The notes beneath the pieces are model-generated. The model was not told the origin of the DNA. It searched no databases and worked only from the letters and a program-made list of their open reading frames with translations. Source: an uncultured Bacteroides sp. (lineage in GTDB: Bacteria > Bacteroidota > Bacteroidia > Bacteroidales > Bacteroidaceae). From it: a stretch of 58,694 nucleotides of DNA. The stretch is taken from the NCBI GenBank assembly GCA_900556845.1, contig USQO01000004.1:1-58694 (forward strand), in the 5' to 3' direction. Both the position numbers and the translations under genes were made by a program. Shown here piece by piece: positions 50,800-58,694 of the stretch. The stretch's first letter is position 1; the number at the start of each line of letters is the position of its first letter.

Positions 50800-53094
50800 A
50801 TGAATAAAATTATTTCGAAAGAGCATTTTTCTGAAAAGGTCTTTAAACTGGTTATTGAGGCTCCTTTGATTGCAAAATCTCGCAAAGCAGGTCATTTCGT
50901 GATTGTACGTGTGGGCGAGAAAGGAGAACGCATGCCATTGACCATAGCAGAAGCTGATCCTGTAAAGGGTACGATTACTTTAGTGGTACAGGAAGTAGGT
51001 TTATCATCTACACGACTATGCGAGTTGAATGAAGGTGACTATATTACCGATGTAGTAGGTCCTCTGGGTAAGGCTACTCATATAGAAAACTTCGGAACAG
51101 TAGTTTGTGCGGGAGGTGGAGTAGGAGTTGCTCCGATGTTGCCTATTGTGCAGGCTTTGAAGGCTGCCGGTAATCGTGTGATTACAGTTCTGGCTGGTCG
51201 AAGCAAGGACTTGATTATTCTTGAAAAAGAAATGCGTGCCAGCTCGGATGAAGTAGTTATTATGACTGACGACGGTTCTTATGGTAAAAAAGGACTGGTG
51301 ACAGAAGGTATTGAAGAAATTATCAAGCGTGAAAAGGTAGACAAATGTTTTGCTATTGGTCCTGCCATTATGATGAAGTTTGTCTGCTTACTGACGAAAA
51401 AATACGAAATTCCTACAGATGTCTCTTTGAATACCATCATGGTAGATGGTACAGGTATGTGCGGTGCATGCCGTATTACAGTAGGTGGCAAGACTAAATT
51501 TGTTTGCGTGGATGGTCCGGAATTTGACGGTCACCAGGTAGACTTCGACGAAATGCTGAAGCGTATGGGAGCGTTTAAAGATATTGAACGTGAAGAGATC
51601 CATAAGTTGGAAGTACACCCGAATACTTGCGAAGCCGAAAAAGAGCCTAATGGACGCGATGCAGCATGGCGTGTTGAATTGCGTAAAGCGATGAAGCCGA
51701 AGGAACGTACTGCTATTCCACGTGTGAAAATGAATGAACTGGAACCAGAGTACCGTTCACACAGCAGAAAAGAAGAAGTAAACCTTGGTCTGACCGAGGA
51801 ACAGGCACTTGTAGAAGCTAAGCGTTGTCTGGATTGCGCCAATCCAACATGTATGACGGGATGTCCGGTAGGCATCAATATTCCTACTTTCATTAAAAAC
51901 ATTGAACGTGGTGAATTCCTGGAAGCTGCCCGTACTTTGAAAGAAACCAGTGCATTGCCAGCTGTATGTGGCCGTGTTTGTCCTCAGGAAAAGCAGTGTG
52001 AGTCACAGTGTATTCATCTCAAGATGGGACACGAAGCTGTGGCTATCGGTTATCTGGAGCGTTTTGCTGCTGATTTTGAACGTGAAAGCGGTCAAATCTC
52101 TGTTCCTGAAATCAAAGAAAGAAACGGCATTAAGGTGGCTGTTGTCGGTTCGGGACCTGCAGGATTGTCGTTTGCCGGAGATATGGCAAAATATGGCTAC
52201 GATGTAACAGTCTTCGAAGCATTGCATGAAATTGGGGGTGTATTGAAATATGGTATTCCGGAATTCCGTCTGCCTAACCGTATTGTTGATGTCGAAATTG
52301 ACAACCTGGCCAAAATGGGTGTAACTTTTGTGAAGGACTGCATTATCGGTAAGACAATCAGTGTTGACGAACTGCAGGAGCAGGGCTATCAGGGTGTATT
52401 CGTAGCATCAGGAGCCGGTTTGCCTAACTTTATGAACATTCCGGGAGAGAACTCTATCAACATCATGTCGTCTAACGAATATCTGACCCGTGTGAACCTG
52501 ATGGATGCTGCCAGCGAAGACTCTGATACACCGGTTACTTTCGGTAAGCGTGTAGCAGTTATCGGTGGTGGTAATACTGCAATGGATTCAGTTCGTACGG
52601 CACGTCGTCTGGGCGCAGAGAAAGCCATGATTATCTATCGCCGTTCGGAAGCCGAAATGCCAGCTCGTCTGGAAGAAGTGAAACATGCCAAAGAAGAAGG
52701 TGTAGAGTTCCTGACTTTGCATAACCCTATCGAATACATCGCTGACGAAAAGGGACGCGTAAAACAAGTGGTATTGCAGAAAATGGAATTGGGTGAACCC
52801 GATGCTTCAGGCCGTCGCAGTCCGGTTCCTGTTCCGGGAGCAATCGAAACAATAGATATTGATATGGCGATTGTCAGCGTAGGTGTATCTCCTAACCCGA
52901 TTGTTCCTTCGTCTATCAACGGACTGGAATTGGGAAGAAAGGGTACGATTGCTGTAAACGAAAACATGCAGTCGTCTATTCCTACTATCTATGCAGGTGG
53001 CGATATTGTGCGAGGTGGTGCAACTGTTATCCTTGCGATGGGTGACGGAAGACGTGCAGCAGCTGCTATGCATGCTCAGCTTCAGCATAAATAA
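50800..53094 (+). CDS. Fused Nfn-like ferredoxin:NAD(P)H / glutamate-synthase-type oxidoreductase
   Basis: The 764-residue protein joins two modules. Residues 1-265 resemble NfnA/PyrK: a ferredoxin-reductase fold with CAGGGVGVAPMLPI and a [2Fe-2S] site using Cys221, Cys224 and Cys236. Residues about 305-764 resemble NfnB or the small subunit of glutamate synthase. They contain two [4Fe-4S] sites (Cys343/346/351/355 and 390/394/400/404), FAD motif VGSGPAGLSFAG (449-460) and NADP motif GGGNTAMDS. NfnAB bifurcates electrons between NADPH, NADH and ferredoxin. Here that role is inferred and would link to the ferredoxin oxidoreductase operon nearby. Confidence 0.92.
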   Translation: MNKIISKEHFSEKVFKLVIEAPLIAKSRKAGHFVIVRVGEKGERMPLTIAEADPVKGTITLVVQEVGLSSTRLCELNEGDYITDVVGPLGKATHIENFGTVVCAGGGVGVAPMLPIVQALKAAGNRVITVLAGRSKDLIILEKEMRASSDEVVIMTDDGSYGKKGLVTEGIEEIIKREKVDKCFAIGPAIMMKFVCLLTKKYEIPTDVSLNTIMVDGTGMCGACRITVGGKTKFVCVDGPEFDGHQVDFDEMLKRMGAFKDIEREEIHKLEVHPNTCEAEKEPNGRDAAWRVELRKAMKPKERTAIPRVKMNELEPEYRSHSRKEEVNLGLTEEQALVEAKRCLDCANPTCMTGCPVGINIPTFIKNIERGEFLEAARTLKETSALPAVCGRVCPQEKQCESQCIHLKMGHEAVAIGYLERFAADFERESGQISVPEIKERNGIKVAVVGSGPAGLSFAGDMAKYGYDVTVFEALHEIGGVLKYGIPEFRLPNRIVDVEIDNLAKMGVTFVKDCIIGKTISVDELQEQGYQGVFVASGAGLPNFMNIPGENSINIMSSNEYLTRVNLMDAASEDSDTPVTFGKRVAVIGGGNTAMDSVRTARRLGAEKAMIIYRRSEAEMPARLEEVKHAKEEGVEFLTLHNPIEYIADEKGRVKQVVLQKMELGEPDASGRRSPVPVPGAIETIDIDMAIVSVGVSPNPIVPSSINGLELGRKGTIAVNENMQSSIPTIYAGGDIVRGGATVILAMGDGRRAAAAMHAQLQHK

Positions 53095-53136
53095 TTCGTC
53101 TGAACAGTGACTTGAAAAAGTCTTGGTATATATAAA

Positions 53137-53190
53137 AAAAGGTCTGCAAGCATTTCTTTACATGATATCGTTTGCAGACCTTTTCTTTTT
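53137..53190. terminator. Bidirectional terminator between convergent genes
   Basis: Perfect 13-bp arms (53137-53149 and 53172-53184, AAAAGGTCTGCAA and complement) flank a 22-base loop, with A and T runs outside. It ends the Nfn-like gene and the facing acetyltransferase gene. Confidence 0.9.
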
Positions 53191-53678
53191 TATTTATCTT
53201 TCTGGTAAGCTATACGGGGGGTTCCGTTGGCTACATAAATGATTCCACAACGCACGAATCCGTTTTGTTCCAACAGATGCTGCATAATATGGTTATCTTC
53301 GTGCGTATCTGCGCGAAGACAAGGGTGCTGGGCGAAGCACCAACTGATACACAGTCGGGCAATTCCCTTGTGACTGCCGTCCGATGCCAGGCGGTGAATT
53401 ACGTAATAAGACTTGTCGTTGGGCCAGCTTCCTTTCTCAATCAGCGTGTAAGTAGGGTCCGGACCTTTGATAAAACAAAACGTTGCCACAACTCTTTGCG
53501 TTTCGTCTGTACATACATAACAATGCCCCGATTCAATCTCTTTTTCTATCAGTTCTTGTTGCGGGTATCCGTTAATCCATTGTCTGCTATTACCGTTCGC
53601 AGCCATAAATGCACGGGCTTTATCGAAAATAGGCATTATAGCTGCCAAGTCATTCTTTGTTGCTAGTCGTATATTCAT
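53190..53678 (-). CDS. GNAT-family N-acetyltransferase
   Basis: The 162-residue product has the GNAT fold. It starts with the N-terminal NIRLATKNDLAAIMPIFDKARAFM, has central beta strands (GHCYVCTDETQRVVATFCFIKG) and the acetyl-CoA-binding loop DGSHKGIARLCISW (a variant of the usual Q/RxxGxG/A motif, here SHKGIA). The C-terminal NGFVRCGIIYVANGTPRIAYQ follows. The acceptor substrate is unknown. It is a single gene facing the Nfn-like gene. Confidence 0.85.
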   Translation of the reverse strand: MNIRLATKNDLAAIMPIFDKARAFMAANGNSRQWINGYPQQELIEKEIESGHCYVCTDETQRVVATFCFIKGPDPTYTLIEKGSWPNDKSYYVIHRLASDGSHKGIARLCISWCFAQHPCLRADTHEDNHIMQHLLEQNGFVRCGIIYVANGTPRIAYQKDK

Positions 53679-53802
53679 CCGTTTATTTATTTTGTTTATG
53701 CTGCAAAGAAAAAGAAACAGCGCTTTAGCTACAATCTTTTAAGTCTTAAAATTTGCTGTACGGCAAAAAACAATCAGAAAGAGCGGATTAGGTATAGATA
53801 AT

Positions 53803-53834
53803 TTTGTACATTCTTTGCTTTTTGTTTAATTTTG
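53803..53834 (+). promoter_or_regulatory. Bacteroidales promoter, -33 TTTG and -7 TAATTTTG
   Basis: TTTG at 53803-53806 and TAATTTTG at 53827-53834 are 20 bp apart, closely matching the Bacteroides consensus. It lies 42 bp before the GH20 ATG. Confidence 0.75.
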
Positions 53835-53875
53835 CCGCTAGAACATGTAAAAACCCTTAATATAATAAACTTATC

Positions 53876-56221
53876 ATGAAAAATTACTTTTCTACACTTT
53901 GTGCAGGAGTTGCTTTGACTTTTCTTGCATCATGTGGTGGACAGCAGGGTGAAGTGAAACCTTACAACGAAGGTATCAATATCATCCCTATGCCTCAGAA
54001 CCTTGTTCAGAATCAAGGCGTGTTTAAATTATCAAGTGGAACTTCTTTTGGTGCAACAACAGATGAAGCTAAGACTGTAGCCGAATTCTTTGCTGCTAAA
54101 ATGAGAAATGCAACAGGTTATAACATTTCAGTTTCGGATAAAGGAGATATCACTCTGACTTTGGACGCAGCTCTGGATGTAAACGATGAAGGTTATACAC
54201 TCGATGTTACATCGGAAGGCGTAACAGTAAAAGCCAAAACTCCACAAGGTTTGTTCTACGGTATGCAGAGTTTTATGCAGTTGCTTCCTGCTGAGATTGA
54301 AAGTGCAGAAAAAGCTTCAGGCATTGCATGGCAGGCTCCGGCTGTCAGCATTAAAGACGAACCTCGTTTCGGTTATCGTGGTGTAATGCTTGACGTTTGC
54401 CGTCATTTTATTCCAGTTGAAGACATCAAGAAACAGATTGATGTTTTGTCTTTGTTCAAGATTAACCGTCTGCACTGGCACTTGACAGAAGACCAGGGAT
54501 GGCGTATTGAAATCAAGAAATATCCTAAACTAACAGAGGTTGGTTCTAAACGTATTGATGGCGAAGGCACAGAATACAAAGGATACTATACGCAGGAAGA
54601 AATTAAAGAAGTGGTAAAATACGCTCAGGACCGTTTCATTACCATTGTTCCTGAACTGGAAATGCCGGGTCACGAGTTGGCTGCCATTGCTGCTTATCCG
54701 GAATTGTCATGTAAAGGAGAGGCCATTACTCCACGTATAATTTGGGGTGTAGAGGATATCGTAATGTGTCCGGGTAAAGAAGATATGTTTGTCTTCCTGG
54801 AAGATGTTATCAAAGAAATGGTTGAACTGTTCCCTGGAACTTATTTCCATGTAGGTGGTGACGAATGTCCGAAGACCAGCTGGAAGAACTGTCCGACTTG
54901 CCAGGCCAGAATCAAGAAAGAAGGCTTGAAAGCTGACGGCAAACACACAGCAGAAGAACGTCTTCAGAGCTATGTAATTACCCGTATGGAAGGTGTGCTG
55001 GCTAAGTATGGAAAGAAAATCATTGGCTGGGATGAAATCCTCGAAGGTGGTTTGAGTCCTGACGCTACTGTAATGTCATGGCGTGGTGAAGAAGGTGGTA
55101 TCGCATCTGCTTTGCAGGATCACGATGTAATCATGACTCCGGGCGGAAACGGTATGTATCTTGACCACTATCAGGGTGACAGCAAGATTGAACCGGTTGC
55201 TATCGGTGGATATACTACTTTGGAAAAGACTTACAGCTACAATCCTACTCCGGATACACTGGTTGCAATGAAGAAAGATCATTTTGTGAAAGGTGTGCAG
55301 ACAAACATCTGGACAGAATATCTGTATAATGTAGACTTGGTAGAATATCGTATGTATCCTCGTGTACTTGCTTTGTCTGAAATTGGCTGGACTAACGTTG
55401 ACCGCAAAAACTTCGATGATTTTGCTCGCCGTATCAACAATGCATACGTACGTCTGGACGAGCATGCTGTAAATTATCACATTCCGCAGCCTGAACAGCC
55501 TAACGGTTCATGCAATTTCGTTGCTTTTGTAGACAATGCTACTCTTGAATTCAAGACTACACGTCCGGTGAAGATGGTTTATACAGTTGACGGAACAGAG
55601 CCTACAGCTCAGTCTACTGAATATACAGCTCCTTTGACATTCACAGAAACTACTACACTGAAAATTGCTTCTGCACTGCCTTCAGGTAAATTGAGCCCGG
55701 TTCGTACCATCCAGGTAGAAAAACAGACTCTGGCTCCTGCTAAAGAAGTTGCCAAAACTACTCCGGGATTGAATATGCAGGTATTCGATGGTATGTATCT
55801 CAATGTTGAGGCTTTGAAATCGGCAAATGTTCAGCCTAAAACTACAAAGGTTATCAAAGAAACCAAAGAATTGAGAGAACAGGTTAAGACCAGCGAATCT
55901 ATGCGTGGTGTTAAACAGTATGCTGCTGTAGCCGAAGGTTATGTAAACATCCCAGAAGACGGTGTATATTATATTTCTTCAGATTTGGAAGAAGTATGGA
56001 TTGATGGTAAGTTGCTGATTAACAACGGCGGTGAAGTAAAACGTTTCTCACGTTATGACAACTCAGTTGCATTGGCAAAAGGCTTGCACGAAATTAAAGC
56101 CGTGTTCTTGGGGCACATTATTGGCGGATGGCCTTCAAACTGGAATGATGGAAGCATCAACCTCCGTAAGGCAGATGCCGATAAGTTTACTAAGATTGAT
56201 GGAAAAATGCTTTGCCATTAA
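53876..56221 (+). CDS. GH20 beta-N-acetylhexosaminidase lipoprotein
   Basis: The 781-residue lipoprotein (lipobox LASC, Cys20) removes terminal N-acetylhexosamine from glycans by substrate-assisted catalysis. The GH20b N-domain spans about 30-155. The catalytic barrel at about 165-520 has HWHLTEDQGWRIEIKKYP and the acid pair in HVGGDECPKTSW. A chitobiase-type C-terminal domain (VYTVDGTEPTAQSTEYTAPL) follows, then a PA14-like domain (about 680-770, DGVYYISSDLEEVWIDGK). Surface or periplasmic action on mucin, chitin or N-glycans is likely. It is a lone gene with strong promoter and terminator. Confidence 0.94.
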   Translation: MKNYFSTLCAGVALTFLASCGGQQGEVKPYNEGINIIPMPQNLVQNQGVFKLSSGTSFGATTDEAKTVAEFFAAKMRNATGYNISVSDKGDITLTLDAALDVNDEGYTLDVTSEGVTVKAKTPQGLFYGMQSFMQLLPAEIESAEKASGIAWQAPAVSIKDEPRFGYRGVMLDVCRHFIPVEDIKKQIDVLSLFKINRLHWHLTEDQGWRIEIKKYPKLTEVGSKRIDGEGTEYKGYYTQEEIKEVVKYAQDRFITIVPELEMPGHELAAIAAYPELSCKGEAITPRIIWGVEDIVMCPGKEDMFVFLEDVIKEMVELFPGTYFHVGGDECPKTSWKNCPTCQARIKKEGLKADGKHTAEERLQSYVITRMEGVLAKYGKKIIGWDEILEGGLSPDATVMSWRGEEGGIASALQDHDVIMTPGGNGMYLDHYQGDSKIEPVAIGGYTTLEKTYSYNPTPDTLVAMKKDHFVKGVQTNIWTEYLYNVDLVEYRMYPRVLALSEIGWTNVDRKNFDDFARRINNAYVRLDEHAVNYHIPQPEQPNGSCNFVAFVDNATLEFKTTRPVKMVYTVDGTEPTAQSTEYTAPLTFTETTTLKIASALPSGKLSPVRTIQVEKQTLAPAKEVAKTTPGLNMQVFDGMYLNVEALKSANVQPKTTKVIKETKELREQVKTSESMRGVKQYAAVAEGYVNIPEDGVYYISSDLEEVWIDGKLLINNGGEVKRFSRYDNSVALAKGLHEIKAVFLGHIIGGWPSNWNDGSINLRKADADKFTKIDGKMLCH

Positions 56222-56245
56222 TTTTTAAACAAATAAAATAGATAT

Positions 56246-56301
56246 AGTCATTCCAGACACGATGAAGAAGTTCCTTCAGAATGTCTGGAATGACTTTTTT
56301 T
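56246..56301 (+). terminator. Intrinsic terminator of the GH20 gene
   Basis: Perfect 14-bp arms (56246-56259 and 56282-56295, AGTCATTCCAGACA and complement) flank a loop that holds a small GAAG/CTTC stem, followed by seven T's. Confidence 0.92.
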
Positions 56302-56303
56302 AT

Positions 56304-56311
56304 TAATTTTG
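56304..56311 (+). promoter_or_regulatory. -7 box TAATTTTG of the TlpA-porin unit
   Basis: It matches TAnnTTTG, 26 bp before the ATG at 56337 and directly after the terminator. A -33 partner would fall inside the terminator arm and is not clear. Confidence 0.5.
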
Positions 56312-56336
56312 CAGTGGTTTAAACAAAATATAAAAT

Positions 56337-57335
56337 ATGAAGAAAGCAGTGAATAAATGTCTGCTGACCATGATATTGGGAGCAGCTATGTTTTCTTGCT
56401 CACAGAAGCAGGAAGGGTATGTAATTCAGGGAGAAGTAAAAGGTGTTTCGGATGGTATGGTTTACCTCAAACAATATACAGATAAAGGGTTTACTGATGT
56501 AGATTCAGCTGTGGTTTCTGCTGGTAAATTTTCTTTTGAAGGAGTAACTGCAGAGCCGATGGCTTATGCTGTTTCTACAGTGAAGGAAAACAGACGTCCG
56601 CTGGTATTCTTTATCGGAAACGAATCGGTGAATCTGGTAATGGATGAAGCCGATAAAAACATTCAGGTGACAGGTTCTGCTTATAACGACCTTTACAGTC
56701 AGAATGCTGCGGTAGTCCGTACTCCGGGCTATAGTGTAGACAGTCTGGTTGCTGCACATCCAGCTTCACCCGTAAGTGCCTACATCCTTTTGAAAGATTT
56801 TTCATCACAGATGGGTTATGAAGAACTGAAAGCGTTGCGCGATAAATTCAATGCATCTTTGAGTACTTCGGCTTATGTAAAACAAATAGATGTGGTGATA
56901 GAACGTCTTTCAAAATTGCAGATTGGTGCAGTTGCTCCTGATTTTACATTGCCTGATACCGAAGGAAATCCGGTTTCTTTGTCTTCATTCCGTGGAAAAT
57001 ATGTCCTGATTGATTTTTGGGCTTCATGGTGTCCGGACTGCCGAAAAGAAAATCCTTCTATCGTAGCAGCCTATAATAAATTTAAGGGCAAGAATTTTAC
57101 GATTCTGGGTGTTTCACTCGACCGCAAGAAAGAACCTTGGTTGCAGGCTATTGAAAAAGACGGACTTACCTGGACACATGTTTCAGACTTGAAGGATTGG
57201 AAGTCGGAAGTAGCTGTGCAGTATGTCATTCGTTGGATTCCTAATAATTATCTGCTCGATCCGGATGGAAAGATTATCGCTTCTTCTTTGGAAGGTGAGG
57301 CTCTTATGGAAAAACTGCAGGAGGTGCTTAAATGA
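56337..57335 (+). CDS. TlpA/thioredoxin-like lipoprotein with DUF4369 domain
   Basis: The 332-residue lipoprotein (lipobox FSC, Cys21) has a DUF4369-type N-domain (about 27-120, VIQGEVKGVSDGMVYLKQYTDKG) and a C-terminal TlpA/AhpC-like domain (about 195-332) with active-site WCPDC (Cys232 and Cys235). It should act as a periplasmic thiol-disulfide oxidoreductase. Its stop overlaps the next gene start in ATGA, so it is translationally coupled to an outer-membrane porin; folding of envelope cysteine proteins is a possible but unproven link. Confidence 0.88.
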   Translation: MKKAVNKCLLTMILGAAMFSCSQKQEGYVIQGEVKGVSDGMVYLKQYTDKGFTDVDSAVVSAGKFSFEGVTAEPMAYAVSTVKENRRPLVFFIGNESVNLVMDEADKNIQVTGSAYNDLYSQNAAVVRTPGYSVDSLVAAHPASPVSAYILLKDFSSQMGYEELKALRDKFNASLSTSAYVKQIDVVIERLSKLQIGAVAPDFTLPDTEGNPVSLSSFRGKYVLIDFWASWCPDCRKENPSIVAAYNKFKGKNFTILGVSLDRKKEPWLQAIEKDGLTWTHVSDLKDWKSEVAVQYVIRWIPNNYLLDPDGKIIASSLEGEALMEKLQEVLK

Positions 57336-58594
57336 AAATAAATACTGTCATGAATAAAAAAGTACTGTTGTTTGCTGCACTGCTGGGAATCTCTGCCGAC
57401 GGATTTGCTCAGAAAAAGGGATTTAGCTATAAATTCTATGGCCAGGTACGTACCGATGTATTTTATAATTCGCGTGCCAACTCTGAAACTGTAGACGGAC
57501 TGTTCTACATGTATCCTAAAAATGTGGCACCTGATGCCATGGGGAACGACTTGAACGATTACATGAACAGTGGTTTCTACATGCTCTATTCTCGTTTGGG
57601 AGTGGATATTGCAGGACCGATGATTGGCAATAAAATCAAGACATCTGCTAAGGTTGAGGTCGACTTTAGAGGTTCGGGTACCACTTATTCTTTGTTCAGA
57701 ATGCGTCACGTGTATTTCAACTTGAACTTTGGTAAATCAGACTTGCTGGTGGGCCAGACCTGGCATCCGCTTTACGGTGATGTAGCTCCTGAAATACTGA
57801 ACTTGAATATGGGTGCTCCTTATCAGCCGTTTAGCCGTGCTCCGCAAATCCGTTATCGATTTACTTCGCCCAACTTTATGCTTACTGCTGCTGCTGTTTG
57901 GCAGTCTCAGTATTTGTCTGTCGGTCCGAAATCGAATGCAGCCGGTGAAACAGGTACTGCAAAAAGCCAGAATTTTATCAAGAACAGCGGAGTACCTGAA
58001 GTTTATGTAGGTGTTGACGGTAAGTTCAACGGACTCATGCTGGGGGTTGGCGGTCATGTATCATCTATGGTTCCCCGTACACAGTCTGAAACAGAAGGCA
58101 AGGTGTATAAGGTGAGCGAACGCATTACCAGTGTTTCGGCCGAAGCACATCTGAAATATAAGAAAGAGAAACTGTTTGTGGCTGCAAAAACGGTTCTGGG
58201 TTCTAACTTGACGCAAACCAGTACAGTTGGCGGATATGGAATTACTTCTATTGATAAAACAACAGGAGAACAGTCGTACACGCCTCTGCGTGCTTCCCAT
58301 ACCTGGTTTAATGTAATGTATGGAACAAAATGGCGTGCCGGAATCTTTGGAGGATATCTAAAGAACCTGGGTGCAACCGAGAATGTGGTGAGTGTATTGG
58401 GGACCGGAACTGACCTGGACCAGTTGTTTACAGGTACTTTTGAGTTAACATATAATTTGCCTAATTGGAAATTCGGTGTAGAATACTCTTGGACAGGAGC
58501 ATACTATGGTAGTCTTACTGAAAAAGGTAAAGTAACTGACACTAATTTGGTAGATAATCATAGAACCGTTTTGACAGCAATTTTCCAGTTTTAA
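57332..58594 (+). CDS. DcaP-like outer-membrane porin
   Basis: The 420-residue product has a signal peptide (about 1-26, ISADGFAQ) and a beta-strand-rich body. The YKFYGQVRTDVFYNSRANSET start, the RMRHVYFNLNFGKSDLLVGQTWHPLYGDV stretch and the closing aromatic residue resemble DcaP/OmpA-like trimeric porins. I start at ATG 57332, where an unusual AGGAGG lies 7 bp upstream, rare in this lineage and consistent with coupling to the preceding gene. A second ATG at 57350 would also give a signal peptide. Confidence 0.82.
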   Translation: MKINTVMNKKVLLFAALLGISADGFAQKKGFSYKFYGQVRTDVFYNSRANSETVDGLFYMYPKNVAPDAMGNDLNDYMNSGFYMLYSRLGVDIAGPMIGNKIKTSAKVEVDFRGSGTTYSLFRMRHVYFNLNFGKSDLLVGQTWHPLYGDVAPEILNLNMGAPYQPFSRAPQIRYRFTSPNFMLTAAAVWQSQYLSVGPKSNAAGETGTAKSQNFIKNSGVPEVYVGVDGKFNGLMLGVGGHVSSMVPRTQSETEGKVYKVSERITSVSAEAHLKYKKEKLFVAAKTVLGSNLTQTSTVGGYGITSIDKTTGEQSYTPLRASHTWFNVMYGTKWRAGIFGGYLKNLGATENVVSVLGTGTDLDQLFTGTFELTYNLPNWKFGVEYSWTGAYYGSLTEKGKVTDTNLVDNHRTVLTAIFQF

Positions 58595-58648
58595 CTTTCA
58601 GTCTGTAGTTTAATTTGTGCAAAATAATAAGAAAGTAATGGTTTATAT

Positions 58649-58694
58649 CTGTCTCTTATACACATCTCCGAGCCCACGAGACCGGAGCCTATCT
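58649..58694 (-). other. Untrimmed Illumina Nextera i7 adapter (artefact)
   Basis: This is the exact reverse complement of bases 1-46: the 19-base mosaic end at 58649-58667, the rest of the read-2 adapter and the index complement CGGAGCCT. The apparent terminal inverted repeat of the contig is therefore artificial. Confidence 0.98.

Overview
This is a contig from a Bacteroidales genome, most like Bacteroides/Phocaeicola. The evidence is AT-rich intergenic DNA, several TAnnTTTG-type -7 promoter boxes, few Shine-Dalgarno sites, and lineage-typical genes: a long PPi-dependent phosphofructokinase, a fused Nfn-like oxidoreductase, a VorB-type ferredoxin oxidoreductase, DUF4421 and DUF4369 proteins, and a putative porin. 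About 50 protein genes are packed tightly. I see no rRNA, tRNA, CRISPR array, insertion sequence or phage gene. The first and last 46 bases are not genomic: they are perfect inverted copies of an Illumina Nextera i7 adapter, so both contig ends are library artefacts.

Left part (about 69-16300) is housekeeping: galM, folC, a Gfo/Idh/MocA oxidoreductase, a small secreted protein, grpE-dnaJ, a YgiQ-type radical SAM protein, a large secreted amidase/golvesin-like protein, a PlsC-type acyltransferase, pfp, a membrane-anchored GH25 lysozyme-like protein with a YccF protein, and a PH-domain protein.

Centre (16323-34062, all minus strand) is the most striking region. It is an efflux island with one HlyD-type adaptor, eight FtsX/MacB-type permeases in four alternating pairs, two LolD/MacB-type ATPases with identical protein sequences, one TolC-type outer-membrane protein, and an NtrC-type sigma-54 activator with its NtrY-like kinase. 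Three leaders in the island (before hlyD and before each ATPase) carry a sigma-54 -24/-12 element. Exactly 67 bp upstream of each lies the dyad GTGTYC-N6-GRACAC. The simplest reading is that the encoded regulator controls its own exporter from three promoters. In the hlyD leader the same dyad also looks like an intrinsic terminator for prmA.

Right part (34228-58594) holds prmA; a glycosidase-acetylesterase pair; a Tyr/Gly/Trp/Ser-rich secreted protein with a FadL/OmpP1-like outer-membrane protein; a DUF4421 protein; a porin/solute-binding/oxidoreductase operon; a TPR-ferredoxin-2-oxoacid:ferredoxin oxidoreductase operon with a translationally coupled 60-residue membrane protein inside it; a GluP/FucP-type sugar transporter; the fused Nfn-like protein; a GNAT acetyltransferase; a GH20 beta-hexosaminidase lipoprotein; and a TlpA-like lipoprotein coupled to an outer-membrane porin. 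Several convincing intrinsic terminators separate these units.
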